64,000 bases of DNA from Pseudochelatococcus contaminans (GCF_014195635.1 NZ_JACICC010000001.1:124001-188000); one strand, 5' to 3'. Counted from the stretch's first letter, positions 18,402-28,250 are shown. Notes: generated by a model from the sequence alone, not told the origin. A program made the numbers and translations.

Positions 18402-19166
18402 TCACGAGTCCTGACCCGGATAAAACCCGGAATAGCGGTAACGGAAAGTCGCCGCAGGCGCATTCGCGGTGCAAACCGCCGCCGATATCACGCAATCTGT
18501 CAATGCCTTGCTATCGAAGGCCCATGTCGTCGCGTCGTTTTGACCGTCAATAAGACGTGGCGGCAGATCACCCTCAAGATGAAAGCCGTAGTCCTGCATC
18601 GGCCTCGACAGGCCGACGCCGCACGCCTTCGTATACGCTTCCTTGAGTGTCCAATATGTCAGAAACTGGCGATGTCTTCGTGTTGCATCAAGCTCGCTGA
18701 GAGACGCAGCTTCGCGCGGTGTCAGGGCGATTGTCGTCAAACCACCGACATCGGACGATATTCGCAAAGGCTCCACATCAACGCCAACAGGGCCAATCCG
18801 TGTGATGGCGCAAACGGCGATATTGCCGGCGTGAGACAAGGAAAAGTGCAGACCGTGCTCTGCCATAAGTGTTGGCGTCAGCAATGGCTTGCCATTGTCG
18901 CTTCGCGTGAACCTCCAGTCCTGCGGTGCTATCCGCGCGTGACGTGATAATTCCGTCCGCAGCAGTGTGTGGGCCAGCGCAAAGACGTCGCGATCACTTG
19001 CCAATCGCAATCGTGACTGCCGTTCCCGTTCATCGGCGCTCAGGATATCCGCGCCTGGCCACGGAATTTCGGCGGAGCCTCCCAACGGGCTGTTGGGAGC
19101 TCCCAACAATGGGGGCAGGCCGACATTCGCCATGACGATTTCAATGGCAGAGCTGAGATCCGGCAT
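18402..19166 (-). CDS. entD: Phosphopantetheinyl transferase (EntD/Sfp type)
   Basis: A 254-residue enzyme that puts the phosphopantetheine arm on carrier proteins of the siderophore synthetase. Seen motifs: DNGKPLL and FSLSHAGNIAVCAI, the Mg/CoA site GPVGVDVEPL, and the helix FLTYWTLKEAYTKACG, where the W-KE-A-K signature sits. Its targets here should be the aryl carrier protein and EntF. Two odd DNA elements lie in it. A perfect parS-like palindrome encodes part of the N-terminal GAPNSPLGG. An iteron-like copy encodes the last residues (TFRYRYSG). The start is uncertain, as no strong ribosome site is seen. Confidence 0.9.
   Translation of the reverse strand: MPDLSSAIEIVMANVGLPPLLGAPNSPLGGSAEIPWPGADILSADERERQSRLRLASDRDVFALAHTLLRTELSRHARIAPQDWRFTRSDNGKPLLTPTLMAEHGLHFSLSHAGNIAVCAITRIGPVGVDVEPLRISSDVGGLTTIALTPREAASLSELDATRRHRQFLTYWTLKEAYTKACGVGLSRPMQDYGFHLEGDLPPRLIDGQNDATTWAFDSKALTDCVISAAVCTANAPAATFRYRYSGFYPGQDS
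18429..18448 (+). repeat. Iteron-like copy in the 3' end of entD
   Basis: GGAATAGCGGTAACGGAAAG matches 18 of 20 bases of the rep iteron, 6.2 kb from the end of the array. It encodes the C-terminal tail of EntD on the other strand. Confidence 0.7.
19092..19107. promoter_or_regulatory. Perfect parS-like palindrome inside entD
   Basis: GTTGGGAGCTCCCAAC is fully palindromic and fits GTTNNNNGCNNNNAAC, the RepB-binding site of repABC replicons. It differs from the repA-repB copy at one base. Another half-site, CTCCCAAC, lies just upstream at 19079-19086. Confidence 0.65.
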
Positions 19167-19232
19167 TATGTGCTACTTGCCGTTTTCGCCAGCGGTTCCG
19201 GCGAGAAAGTCATGACAATAGGGGTTGACAGC

Positions 19233-19252
19233 GTTTCCGTGACCGTCATTCC
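19233..19252 (-). repeat. Iteron-like copy between the hydrolase gene and entD
   Basis: On the minus strand it reads GGAATGACGGTCACGGAAAC, 18 of 20 with the rep iteron consensus. It is intergenic, inside the likely leader of entD. Confidence 0.75.
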
Positions 19253-19264
19253 CGGCTCCAATCA

Positions 19265-20083
19265 TCAGAAAACACCTGCATGGCGGAAATGCCGGATGAT
19301 GAGGTCGGCAAAAATCGCAGGTTGCTTGATGGACGGGATATGGCCAGCGCCTTCAATCACGGCAAAACGTGCGCCCGGGATCAGGACAGCCGTTTCGCGA
19401 ACGACGTCAGCCGGGGTCGAACCGTCGCCGTCACCGACAATGCATAACGTCGGTGTCGTAATCGAGCCTGCCTGCTCCCGATAATCGGCTTGCCGGATAG
19501 CGCCGCATGCAGCCAGATACCCGTTTGCGGGTGTACGCAGGATCATATTGCGCCAGCCACCGACGTCAGCATCGTGGGCGCTGCGATAAGGCTGGGTGAA
19601 CCAACGCTTAAGGATATCATCCACGATAGCCTCAATGCCACCGCCTTCCACGGCAGCCATGCGTGTCGCCCATCCCGCATCGGTGCCAATACGGGCGGCA
19701 GTTCCGCTGAGCACAAGCGCTTTGATCCGTTGGGGCACGCGGGCGGTAAAACGCTGGGCGATCAGGCCACCCATCGACAGCCCGACGACGGTGACGTCAT
19801 CGATCGCCAGTGCGTCAAGCAAGCCGATCAGGTCATCCACGTAATCGTCTATGGAAAAAACACCATGCGGCGCATCGGAAAGGCCGTGGCCGCGCTTGTC
19901 ATAAAGCAGAACCTGAGCATGGTCGGTCAGGTTTGCCACCACGCCATTCCAAATTCGCAAGTCGCTGCCGAGCGCGTTAATAAAGACGACGGTCGGTGTG
20001 TTCGCTGAAGAATTTGATGACGGGTGCAGGACATAATGCTGCACGATGTCGTTAGCGCGGAGAAACGTCGACGATGAAGCCAT
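19265..20083 (-). CDS. Alpha/beta hydrolase (PcaD-like)
   Basis: A 272-residue alpha/beta hydrolase. It has the oxyanion region FINALGSDLRIWNGVV, LYDKRGHGLSD, the nucleophile elbow VVGLSMGGLIAQRF, the acid in CIVGDGDGSTP and the His in EGAGHIPSI. The pattern is closest to 3-oxoadipate enol-lactonases, but no other beta-ketoadipate gene is present. It lies between siderophore genes on the same strand, so a role in catechol or ester handling is possible. The ATG at 20083 follows GAGGG. Longer frames are unlikely. Confidence 0.8.
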   Translation of the reverse strand: MASSSTFLRANDIVQHYVLHPSSNSSANTPTVVFINALGSDLRIWNGVVANLTDHAQVLLYDKRGHGLSDAPHGVFSIDDYVDDLIGLLDALAIDDVTVVGLSMGGLIAQRFTARVPQRIKALVLSGTAARIGTDAGWATRMAAVEGGGIEAIVDDILKRWFTQPYRSAHDADVGGWRNMILRTPANGYLAACGAIRQADYREQAGSITTPTLCIVGDGDGSTPADVVRETAVLIPGARFAVIEGAGHIPSIKQPAIFADLIIRHFRHAGVF

Positions 20084-20202
20084 GGTTGTACCCTCTGGAT
20101 GAACGCTTTGGCCTTCTATTTTAGCAGAATCCTCAAGATGATCGCCGTCCAAATTCATCAGCTCGGTTGCTACCTGGTTTCAAACGGCAGAACCTATCCA
20201 AA

Positions 20203-20234
20203 ATGAAAAAAGGCAGCGCCGTAAAGCGCTGCCT
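20203..20234 (-). terminator. Rho-independent terminator after the PRC-barrel gene
   Basis: AGGCAGCGC and GCGCTGCCT (20211-20219 and 20226-20234) form a 9-bp stem with a 6-nt loop. On the minus strand it is followed by six T residues. It lies 90 bp after the stop codon. Confidence 0.9.
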
Positions 20235-20323
20235 GAAGTTTGGTCTCTGGAGAAAAACTTGGAAAATCACAATGGCAGGGTCATAGCCAAGTGCTATTCG
20301 CTCGTGTTGTTCACCACGCGTTA

Positions 20324-20785
20324 TTAGCGAGAGAACTTGCCTTCGTACTTGAAGCCCGGTGCTGCCTTCAGCTCGTCTGCCGTCGCGTTGACGCGAGCGT
20401 GCCACTTCTTGTCGGCTTCGTCATAGGTCACCAGAACGGTTTCCGGATCGATGACAGCATAGTGCTCGCCAATTCCGAGGAAGCCGCCGACCGATACGAT
20501 CACGCCGATCACCTGGTTGTTGGCGCCGAGCACCAGATCCTGGATTTCACCGACGGTTTCGTCGCCAGCGTTCAGAACGGCGAGGCCGACGAGGTTGGAG
20601 CTGAGAGCGGTTGCGTTCGTGACAGGAACGGGCGTGGCGGGCGTGCCCGGCGTTGCGGGGGTCGCGGGCGTTGCAGGCTCGACAGGGGTTGCAGGCGTGA
20701 CGGGGGTCGGGGCGGTCTGTGCGAAAGCCGGAGCGGCAAGAGCAGCGGAAGAGGCCACCAGCGAGGCGATGAGAAGGTTACGCAT
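20324..20785 (-). CDS. Secreted PRC-barrel protein with Pro/Thr/Ala repeat
   Basis: A 153-residue exported protein. The signal peptide LLIASLVASSAALAAPAFA ends before QTAP. Then come about 30 residues of T-P-A-T and P-V-T repeats. The rest is a PRC-barrel fold: LVGLAVLNAGDETVGEIQDL, VIGVIVSVGGFLGIGEHYAV. Such small periplasmic proteins are common in Hyphomicrobiales and have no settled function. It lies 129 bp after entA on the same strand and is closed by a good terminator, so it could share the siderophore transcript. AAGGGAGA precedes the ATG at 20785. Confidence 0.82.
   Translation of the reverse strand: MRNLLIASLVASSAALAAPAFAQTAPTPVTPATPVEPATPATPATPGTPATPVPVTNATALSSNLVGLAVLNAGDETVGEIQDLVLGANNQVIGVIVSVGGFLGIGEHYAVIDPETVLVTYDEADKKWHARVNATADELKAAPGFKYEGKFSR
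20630..20715. repeat. Short GC-rich coding repeat
   Basis: Imperfect 9-bp units of the kind GTTGCGGGG / GTCGCGGGC / GTTGCAGGC in tandem. They encode the Pro/Thr/Ala stretch of the PRC-barrel protein and could vary in number by slippage. Confidence 0.6.
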
Positions 20786-20914
20786 GTCTAATCTCCCTTG
20801 AAGTTGATCACATGCAAAGAACATTTCACCGCTGTTTTGGTTCCGGCGGACATATGAATTTTCCAGCGTGTTCTGCTCCACGCGGTTTTCACGCCGTGAT
20901 GTTTAAGGTGAGAA

Positions 20915-21694
20915 TTAACCTCGCAGGGTGGCCCCGCCATCCACATAAAGGTCCGTCATTGTGATATGCCGCGCACGGCTGGACGCCATGAAGACCACGG
21001 CATCCGCTATGTCCTCAGGAGAAGCGATGCGGCCGAGTGGAATACCGGTGCGAAATGTTTCCGGCGAGCCGGCAATGACGCGGGCGGGGCCGTTGTCATC
21101 CGTCCACATGGCTTCCTGCATGGGCGTCAGGGTCGAGCCCGGCGCGACGATGTTGCAGCGGATGCCGAATGGTGCAAGCTCAAGCCCAAGGCAACGCGTG
21201 AACATGGTGGCAGCCGCCTTCGACGCCGCATAGGCGGCCATGTTGTGACGCGGAATACCGGCTGCGTTGGAGCCGACAACGACGATTGCGCCGCGCCGCC
21301 GCGGTTGCATATGCGCCGATACGGCTTTCGAGACCAGAAAGACACCGGTGGAGTTGACGGCAAAAACACGCTGCCATGCCGCAAGGTCCGTATCGGCCAC
21401 GGAGGTCGTTGAGAGCGCACCGGCGACGCTGACGAGAATATCGATGGGGCCGGTCTCGTTTTCGATCCGTGTGACGCACGCGGCGACCGCAGCATCGTCA
21501 GTGACATTTAGCTGAGCGATGATGAGGCGGGGATTATTCTGGCGCTTGGCAAGCTCTTCCAGCATCGGCGTGCCAGTGTCAGTGGCAACCACCGTTGCGC
21601 CTTCTTCCAGCAAGGCCGCCACGACCGCAGCGCCAATCCCCCCGGAAGCACCAGTGACGAGGGCAATTCTGCCGCTGATGCCGTTGTCCCGCAT
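20915..21694 (-). CDS. entA: 2,3-dihydro-2,3-dihydroxybenzoate dehydrogenase
   Basis: A 259-residue short-chain dehydrogenase that oxidises 2,3-dihydro-DHB to 2,3-dihydroxybenzoate with NAD. The cofactor motif is TGASGGIG (residues 14-21), with DILVSVAGA, a catalytic Ser in VVGSNAAG and Y-A-A-S-K. It ends in [12 protein letters not shown]. As an SDR it could have other substrates, but its place after entC-entE-entB-entF fixes the call. The ATG at 21694 has GAGGAC upstream and lies 44 bp after the entF stop. Confidence 0.93.
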   Translation of the reverse strand: MRDNGISGRIALVTGASGGIGAAVVAALLEEGATVVATDTGTPMLEELAKRQNNPRLIIAQLNVTDDAAVAACVTRIENETGPIDILVSVAGALSTTSVADTDLAAWQRVFAVNSTGVFLVSKAVSAHMQPRRRGAIVVVGSNAAGIPRHNMAAYAASKAAATMFTRCLGLELAPFGIRCNIVAPGSTLTPMQEAMWTDDNGPARVIAGSPETFRTGIPLGRIASPEDIADAVVFMASSRARHITMTDLYVDGGATLRG

Positions 21695-21738
21695 ATTAGA
21701 TAGTCCTCGTTCTCAAAAATTCGAAAAAACGTTCAGAA

Positions 21739-24700
21739 TCAATTCTCTGAACCTGTTAAACGGTGCTGCCGCAACGCCTGCGCGATCACCGGCGCGACAT
21801 AGGACGTCGCGACTGCGCCGGTGAGGTGCGCATGCAGCGACGATACCTCATGCACCTCAAGCTGCTTTATATAGGGGGCCCATAAATCCGGAGAGAGGTC
21901 CGTCCCAATGTGGTCGAGCGCAGCACGAAAATAAACTGCTTTGCCGGGAAACAGTCCGTGTCGATGCTGCCTGACCAATCGGTTATTGGCGGCCACGACA
22001 TTCAGGACACCGTTGAGCGCTGCGTCGGAAAGCATGCCCAGCGGGTTGCCGATGTCGCGCAGGAACCGCATCACGCGCTCACGCGTCAGCTCCACGTCGC
22101 CAAGCTCCGAAACGTCGCGGCCGGCAATTTGCACGAGCGCCTTCAGGGCAACATCCTCTGAAGGATCCGTCTGCTCACGCCAGCTATCGCTGGGGTAGGA
22201 ATCGAGCATGGCGAGAAGGCCCGGGGGCTCGCCCGCCTGCGACAGTTGCACCGCCATGGCGTGCGCAATGATGCCACCGACGGACCATCCTGCCAGATGC
22301 ACCGGCCCCTGCGGCTGCACAGCGCGGATCAGGCCGATGTAGTCAGCGGCAATGGCATCGATGCTTTCGGGAGGCGCTGCATCCGCGTCGAGCCCACGCG
22401 CTTGCACGCCGAAGACGGCATGTTCCGGCGCAAGTGCGCGGGCCAGTCCCGCATAGCACCACGAGATGCCACCCGCAGGATGAATGCAAAACAACGAAGA
22501 TGCCGTATCGCCGCGATTGAGCCGGATGAGCTGGGCAAGACCTTCGCTGTCCGTGACGGAGAACGGCCCCACCGCTGCAAGAGCAGCGTCGATGCGTGCG
22601 GCAAGGCGCGCCACCGTGGAGTCGGTGAAAATCACGCCAAGGCCGAGGACAACCCCGGCGCGACCAGCATCTCCAGAGGCGTCATCGGCCAGAGCGGAGC
22701 CCCATTGATCGCGTATTCGCTTCAGCAGTTTTGCTGCCAATAGAGAATGGCCGCCAAGTTCGAAAAAGTCATCGTCCGCGGAGATCGTCGCGGCATCAAG
22801 ATGCAGGCACTCTGCGAAGAGAGCGACAAGACGCCTTTCCGTGTCGGTCGAAGGGGCTCGCCCGGCAACGGAGGTGAAAGATGGATCGGGAAGGGCCTTG
22901 CGATCCAGCTTGCCGTTGGCGGACAGAGGCAGGCGGTCCAGTGTTACGAAGGCGGACGGCACCATATAATCAGGCACGCGGGACGCCACGGATACACGCA
23001 GGGCTTCGCTGTCGATGGGCGATCCAGGGGCGGCCACGAGATAGCCGACAAGCCGCTTGCCGCCGGCGCCGTCATCACGCGCATCGACAACAGCTTGCGC
23101 GACAGCGGGATCGGCAACGATTGCCGCTTCAATTTCACCAAGCTCGATACGCAAACCGCGCAGCTTCACCTGATGGTCCGTGCGGCCAAGAAACACCACG
23201 GCCTCATCGTCGCGAACGCGGGCAAGATCGCCGGTGCGATACATTTTTTCGCCGGCAAAGAAAGGGTCCGGGATGAAGCGTTCGTCGGTCAGATCCGGTT
23301 GACCGAGGTAACCGCGCGCCAGTTGCCGCCCGGCGAGAAACAATTCGCCGACTACATCGGAAGGCAGAGGGCGGAAGCGGGCATCCAGAACATAAAGCCG
23401 CGTATTCCACACCGGATGACCGATAGGGACCGGCCTGCTGATGTCAGTTGGCGCCGCCAGCCAGTAGCTGACGTCGACAGCCGCTTCCGTGGGGCCGTAA
23501 AGATTATGTAGTTCGCCGTCTATGAAAGCGTGGAAACGGTCGCGAAGGTCGGCCGGCAATTCCTCTCCGCTTACAAACACGCGGTGGATGGCGAGGCCAT
23601 GCGTTTGTGGTTCATCAAGGAAAAGCGCCAGCATGGACGGCACGAAATGCATGGTCGTGATGCCATGTTCGCGCACAAGCGCGGCCAGTGCGTGCGGGTC
23701 TTTGTGGGCGTCAGGCGGGGCAACCACGAGTGTCGCGCCGGTGATGAAGGGCAGGAAAAACTCCCAGACCGAAACGTCAAACGTCGCCGGTGTTTTTTGC
23801 AAAATCCGGTCGCCGGGGCCGATGCCATAATGCGTCCCCATCCACAGAAGCCGGTTGACGATGGCCCGATGTTCGATGACGACGCCCTTGGGCATCCCTG
23901 TGGAGCCAGACGTATAAATGATATAGGCGGCATCTTCGGGGGCGGGAGTTTCGAAGGCTACATCGGCATCGCGCAGCACATCATTGCCCTGTCCGACAAA
24001 GAGCAGCGGCGCATCGTCCGGAAAAATTGTCTTTGCTTCAGCAGTGGTCACAATCACGCTGGGCTTGGCAGCAGCCTTAGCGGAATCAAGGATACGCTTT
24101 ATCCGATCCGGCGGATGGGTCAGATCGAGCGGGAGATAAGCCGCGCCCATGCGGACGGTGGCGAGAAGCGCCACCACCAGATTCCAGGAGCGCGGCAGCG
24201 CGACCACGACGACATCGCCCTTCTTTACGCCGGCTAATCGAAGCTTACTGGCGAAGTGTGCCGTCTCGCGTTCAAGCTCCGCGTAAGTCCAGCGCCTGTC
24301 GCCATCGATGAGGGCCAGCGCGTCAGGCTGTGCCATCGCGCGCCGCGCGAGCAGATCGGCCAGCGTGGTGTCCTCAACCGGGTGCGTGCTGGATGTCTGG
24401 ACTGTTTGCCAGCGATGCAGTTCTTCAGGCGATAACGTGGGAGTGTTAGCCAGCTTTTCGTGGGTGCTCGCAGCATGCAGGAAAGCGACGAACCGATGTC
24501 CAAGCTGCCGTGTCCGCTCGGCCGTGTAGAGTGTTGGATTGGTATCGAGTTCCAGCCGCATGGTTTCACCAGCGGCATCGGCGCGCAGGGTGAACGTGAT
24601 GTCATCCACGGCACCGGCGCCGGGCACCCGCAAATCGGAGTCAATTCCATGCAGCCGGAAGGGCATATCGAACGGCATGATATTGATAAGCGGGCCGTAA

Positions 24701-25734
24701 AGCCGCCGCTCACCGCCAATCAACCCGAGATCCCGCCGCAACTGCTCGCTGCGATAGCGGCCATGGCGACGGCCGCGGATCAGCTGGCGAGCCACGCTGC
24801 TGGCCAGTTCTTCCAGAGGCACGTCCTCATCGATATGCATGCGCAGCGGCAAGACGTTCATCACCATGGCAGGCACGCGCGCCGCCACGGAGCCAAGACG
24901 CCCCATGTGGGGGACGCCAACGACCGTATCCGCCGTGCCTGTGTGGCGGGCAACGAACGCACCGGCGATGGTGGTAACAAGATCTGGCCATGCAAGCTCG
25001 GCAGCGCGGGCACGCGTGGTTATCGCCTTTGTCACCTCGGGGCCGATATCGATGGTGTAGCGGTGGAAACTGTGCACGCTCGTTGCCTCGCCCGGCGCAA
25101 TGCCGATGACTTGAGGCCGGTCGGCGAAAAGCTCGTTCCAATATGCGCGTTCTTTTGTCTCGCGTTCGCTGCCCTGATAGGCGGCGTCTTCAGCCAGCAG
25201 ATCGTCGAAGGACGCGAAGGCCGTGTCGGGGTCGGGAACGGCGGTCACGGTTTCATTGTATAGCGCAGCGATGCGGCGGTTGAGCAGCGAAGTGCCGTAT
25301 CCGTCGATGACGAGATGGTGGATATTCTGGTTCCAGACATGCAGATCCGGCCCCGCAATCAGCAACTCCTCGGTGACGAGCAGATCATGCAGGGGATCGC
25401 GCGGCCGCGCCATGTCGCGGTCGATATGATCGAGGGCGGCCTGAAGCGGATCAGTTGCCGCCGAAAGGTCGATGATGTCGAGGCAGGCGAAAGCGGGATC
25501 GTCGAGGATCTGTTCAGGCCCGTCCGGCCCGTCGATGAAGCGCACGGCCAGCGCCGGCGCTTCCCGCAGTGCCTGTTCCACGGCGGCCTTGAAGGCCGTG
25601 CGATCCAGCGGGCCACGCAGAGTGACAATCTGCCCGGTGTTGAGAATCGGGTTGTCCGGATCGAGCCTTTGCGCGAACCATAACCCTTCCTGGGCCTGTG
25701 TCAGCCTGCGCGTGCGCCTGCCGGTCATGGTCAT
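21739..25734 (-). CDS. entF: Enterobactin-type NRPS, C-A-T-TE
   Basis: A 1331-residue synthetase that should join DHB and serine and release the cyclised product. The condensation domain has HHLVIDG (about 139-145). The adenylation domain runs about 450-950 with YTSGSTGMPKG, and its pocket residues read D-V-W-H-F-S-L-V-D, the serine code of E. coli EntF. The carrier serine lies in LGGHSL (about 993-998) and the thioesterase serine in GWSVGG (about 1149-1154). Its ATG overlaps the stop of the carrier-protein gene (ATGA). No MbtH-like gene is seen beside it. An iteron-like sequence encodes part of the condensation domain (ETVTAVPDP). Confidence 0.95.
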   Translation of the reverse strand: MTMTGRRTRRLTQAQEGLWFAQRLDPDNPILNTGQIVTLRGPLDRTAFKAAVEQALREAPALAVRFIDGPDGPEQILDDPAFACLDIIDLSAATDPLQAALDHIDRDMARPRDPLHDLLVTEELLIAGPDLHVWNQNIHHLVIDGYGTSLLNRRIAALYNETVTAVPDPDTAFASFDDLLAEDAAYQGSERETKERAYWNELFADRPQVIGIAPGEATSVHSFHRYTIDIGPEVTKAITTRARAAELAWPDLVTTIAGAFVARHTGTADTVVGVPHMGRLGSVAARVPAMVMNVLPLRMHIDEDVPLEELASSVARQLIRGRRHGRYRSEQLRRDLGLIGGERRLYGPLINIMPFDMPFRLHGIDSDLRVPGAGAVDDITFTLRADAAGETMRLELDTNPTLYTAERTRQLGHRFVAFLHAASTHEKLANTPTLSPEELHRWQTVQTSSTHPVEDTTLADLLARRAMAQPDALALIDGDRRWTYAELERETAHFASKLRLAGVKKGDVVVVALPRSWNLVVALLATVRMGAAYLPLDLTHPPDRIKRILDSAKAAAKPSVIVTTAEAKTIFPDDAPLLFVGQGNDVLRDADVAFETPAPEDAAYIIYTSGSTGMPKGVVIEHRAIVNRLLWMGTHYGIGPGDRILQKTPATFDVSVWEFFLPFITGATLVVAPPDAHKDPHALAALVREHGITTMHFVPSMLALFLDEPQTHGLAIHRVFVSGEELPADLRDRFHAFIDGELHNLYGPTEAAVDVSYWLAAPTDISRPVPIGHPVWNTRLYVLDARFRPLPSDVVGELFLAGRQLARGYLGQPDLTDERFIPDPFFAGEKMYRTGDLARVRDDEAVVFLGRTDHQVKLRGLRIELGEIEAAIVADPAVAQAVVDARDDGAGGKRLVGYLVAAPGSPIDSEALRVSVASRVPDYMVPSAFVTLDRLPLSANGKLDRKALPDPSFTSVAGRAPSTDTERRLVALFAECLHLDAATISADDDFFELGGHSLLAAKLLKRIRDQWGSALADDASGDAGRAGVVLGLGVIFTDSTVARLAARIDAALAAVGPFSVTDSEGLAQLIRLNRGDTASSLFCIHPAGGISWCYAGLARALAPEHAVFGVQARGLDADAAPPESIDAIAADYIGLIRAVQPQGPVHLAGWSVGGIIAHAMAVQLSQAGEPPGLLAMLDSYPSDSWREQTDPSEDVALKALVQIAGRDVSELGDVELTRERVMRFLRDIGNPLGMLSDAALNGVLNVVAANNRLVRQHRHGLFPGKAVYFRAALDHIGTDLSPDLWAPYIKQLEVHEVSSLHAHLTGAVATSYVAPVIAQALRQHRLTGSEN
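25235..25254 (+). repeat. Iteron-like copy inside entF
   Basis: GGAACGGCGGTCACGGTTTC matches 16 of 20 bases of the rep iteron. It encodes residues around ETVTAVPDP of the condensation domain on the minus strand. Confidence 0.5.
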
Positions 25735-25973
25735 TCCGCCTGATGACGGCTGGCGACGGACCACCAATGTGCCAGCGTCGGCTTTTCCGCCAGTTGTGCG
25801 AAATCCAGCTTCAGACCCTTTTCGCCCCAGCGCTGGATGAGCGTCATCACACGGATCGAATCGAGCCCGAAATCGATCAGGTTGTCATCGTCGCCGATTT
25901 CGGATGGATCCTCGCCAATGATGCGGGCGACGTCGGCACGCATGGTGTCGAGGCTGATGGCAGGTGCGGTCAT
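25731..25973 (-). CDS. Stand-alone aryl carrier protein
   Basis: An 80-residue carrier protein. FGLDSIRVM holds the serine that takes the phosphopantetheine arm, and the helix pattern matches the C-terminal ArCP domain of EntB. DHB-AMP made by EntE should be loaded here and passed to the condensation domain of EntF. In E. coli and most relatives this domain is fused to the isochorismatase. Here it is a separate gene, starting 4 bp after the isochorismatase stop and overlapping the entF start. A longer frame exists upstream, but its residues are not carrier-like. Confidence 0.9.
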   Translation of the reverse strand: MTAPAISLDTMRADVARIIGEDPSEIGDDDNLIDFGLDSIRVMTLIQRWGEKGLKLDFAQLAEKPTLAHWWSVASRHQAE

Positions 25974-25977
25974 CTCT

Positions 25978-26613
25978 TCAAAGGCTTTCGAGCAATTGGG
26001 TGGTGGTGGTGGCCACGGCGCAGCGCCCGGCGGCATAGGTGACGGCAAGATCGTGGTTCTCGCGCGAGAAATCGGCCACCGCATCGGCAATGAAGAACGG
26101 CTCGATATCACGCTGGAAGGCTTCGGCCGTGGTCATCAGGCAGCCGATATGCGCATAGATGCCGGTCACGATAAGTTGGTCGCGCCCGCGCGCGCGCATC
26201 AGCGGCTCCAGATTCGAACGCTGGAAGGCGCTGTAACGCCATTTGTGCAGGATAAAGTCGCCATCCCTTGGCGCCAGCGCCGGGTGAATTGCCTGATGCT
26301 CCGGGCGGGTGCTCATGCCCGGCCCCCAGAAATCGCGCTGCAAGCCGCGGTCGCGCGGATCCTGATCGCCTTCCTGCGCGGTGTAGAACACAGGTATGCC
26401 CAGCGCATGAGCCTGCCGGCGCAGCGTATCGATGTTGGCGATCACCGGGGCAATCGGCGAGACATCGGGCGGGAAGGGTGCCAGAAAATAATTCTGCATG
26501 TCATGAATGAGCAGCGCCGTGCGGTCGCGGTGCGCACGCCAGTCCACGCGCGGCGGCGGCAGCTCGCCCGCCTGCGGCAGCGGATAGGATTGGATCGAAG
26601 GCAGGCCCATCAT
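25978..26613 (-). CDS. entB: Isochorismatase
   Basis: A 211-residue hydrolase that removes pyruvate from isochorismate to give 2,3-dihydro-DHB. The catalytic residues are visible: Asp in [11 protein letters not shown], Lys in LHKWRYSAF and the nucleophile region [15 protein letters not shown]. The sequence ends at QLLESL, so it has no carrier domain. That domain is encoded just downstream as its own gene. Its ATG overlaps the entE stop (ATGA). Confidence 0.93.
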   Translation of the reverse strand: MMGLPSIQSYPLPQAGELPPPRVDWRAHRDRTALLIHDMQNYFLAPFPPDVSPIAPVIANIDTLRRQAHALGIPVFYTAQEGDQDPRDRGLQRDFWGPGMSTRPEHQAIHPALAPRDGDFILHKWRYSAFQRSNLEPLMRARGRDQLIVTGIYAHIGCLMTTAEAFQRDIEPFFIADAVADFSRENHDLAVTYAAGRCAVATTTTQLLESL

Positions 26614-28250
26614 TCGCCCTTTCGTTCGGCGGCGTCGGCGTCCAGAAGCCGCTGGCGCAGGGTGGCGCGCAGATCCTTGCGGCTCACCTTGCCCACCGCC
26701 GTTGTGTGGAAACTGTCAACGAACACGACACGGTCCGGCACCTTGAAGGCCGCAAGGCCGCGATCGCGCACCCACTTTTTCAACTCCACCCCCTTGGGCG
26801 CAGGCGAGCGGGCAATGATGAAGGCGCACGTGCGCTCACCCAGATACTCATCCGGAATCGACACGACTGCCGCATCGAACACCTGCGGATGGGCGAGCAG
26901 ATGATCCTCGATCTCCTCGGCGGAGACCTTTTCGCCGCCACGGTTAATCTGATCCTTGGCGCGCCCCTGCACGACGAGGTTCCCGTCCGGGCGAACCAGG
27001 ACGATGTCGCCGGTGCGGTAGAAACCATCCGGTGTAAAGGAAGCGGCATTTGCTTCCGGCTCGTTGAAATATTGCCGGATCGTGTAAGGCCCGCGTGTCA
27101 GCAGATGGCCGGGTGTGCCGGGGGGAACGGGGTTGCCGTCGTCATCGAGAATCAGCAATTCGTCATCTGGGCTGATCGGGCGCCCCTGCGTGTGGATGAC
27201 AACCTCTTCGTCGTCATCGGGGCGGGTGTAGTTGACCAGCCCCTCCGCCATGCCGAACACCTGCTGCAATACAGGGCCGAAGGCATCGAGCAAACGCCGG
27301 GCGACTTCCGGGGTGAGCTTAGCGCCGCCAACCTGCAACAGTTTCAGGCTTGAAAGATCGTGTCCGCCGCTGCGCGCCGCATCCGCCCAGATAAGGGCGA
27401 CGGGTGGCACCACGCCGGTAATCGTCACCTTTTCACGCTCGATCAGCGGAAAAACCGCGTCGGGAGACGGCGAGGGGCTAAGCACGACCGTCGCCCCCGC
27501 ATAAAGCGCGCCGAAGGTGCCGGGCGAACTCATGGGAAAATTGTGAGCGATGGGCAGCGCGCCGAGATATACGCCGTTTTCATCCAGCTCGCAGATGTCG
27601 TTGCTGCCGCGCAGGCTGTAAATATAATCGTCATGCGTGCGCGGAATGAGCTTCGACAGCCCCGTTGAACCGCCTGATATTTGCAGGAACGCAACATCCG
27701 ACGATGCAGGCTCCGGCGGCAACGGCCCCTCATGCTTTTCGATATCGGCAAGCGGCGTGAACGGCCCAGCATCGTCGCCAGCGACGATGACATGCTCAAG
27801 CGTCGGTGCCTTCTCCTTCACCTCGGCGGCAAGGGCGCGATAATCAAAGCCATCCCAGGTATCGAGAATGACGTAAGCGCGCGCCTGCGAGCGGTTGGCG
27901 AAATGCACGATTTCTGTCACGCGGTGTGCAGGCAATGCAAAGACAGGCAGGATTCCGGCACGGAAAAGGCCGAACACCACACTGAAAAAAGGTGCGACGT
28001 TCGGCAGTTGCACGATGACACGCTCGCCGCGGCGCAGGCCAAGCGCCGTGAAACCACGCGCCAGTGCGTCGACGCGGGCGTCGAGGTCGGCGTAGGTCCA
28101 GCGCGTGTTCCCCTCGACGATAGCGGTGTGATCGGGACGGTGTTCCGCGCGCTGCCGCAGGATGCCGCCGAAGGTTTCGCCGCGCCAGTAACCGGCGGCG
28201 CGATAACGCTCGGCAAAGGCCGAGGGCCACTGCTGGATGGCTGGAATCAC
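26610..28250 (-). CDS. entE: 2,3-dihydroxybenzoate-AMP ligase
   Basis: A 546-residue adenylating enzyme that activates DHB and loads the aryl carrier protein. Signatures include [18 protein letters not shown] (P-loop), [13 protein letters not shown] in the substrate-binding region, [15 protein letters not shown], and the final catalytic Lys near [10 protein letters not shown]. The start is the GTG at 28250, which overlaps the entC stop and has GGAGGAG upstream. The frame could open 38 codons earlier, but those residues lie inside entC and look random. Confidence 0.95.
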   Translation of the reverse strand: MIPAIQQWPSAFAERYRAAGYWRGETFGGILRQRAEHRPDHTAIVEGNTRWTYADLDARVDALARGFTALGLRRGERVIVQLPNVAPFFSVVFGLFRAGILPVFALPAHRVTEIVHFANRSQARAYVILDTWDGFDYRALAAEVKEKAPTLEHVIVAGDDAGPFTPLADIEKHEGPLPPEPASSDVAFLQISGGSTGLSKLIPRTHDDYIYSLRGSNDICELDENGVYLGALPIAHNFPMSSPGTFGALYAGATVVLSPSPSPDAVFPLIEREKVTITGVVPPVALIWADAARSGGHDLSSLKLLQVGGAKLTPEVARRLLDAFGPVLQQVFGMAEGLVNYTRPDDDEEVVIHTQGRPISPDDELLILDDDGNPVPPGTPGHLLTRGPYTIRQYFNEPEANAASFTPDGFYRTGDIVLVRPDGNLVVQGRAKDQINRGGEKVSAEEIEDHLLAHPQVFDAAVVSIPDEYLGERTCAFIIARSPAPKGVELKKWVRDRGLAAFKVPDRVVFVDSFHTTAVGKVSRKDLRATLRQRLLDADAAERKGE

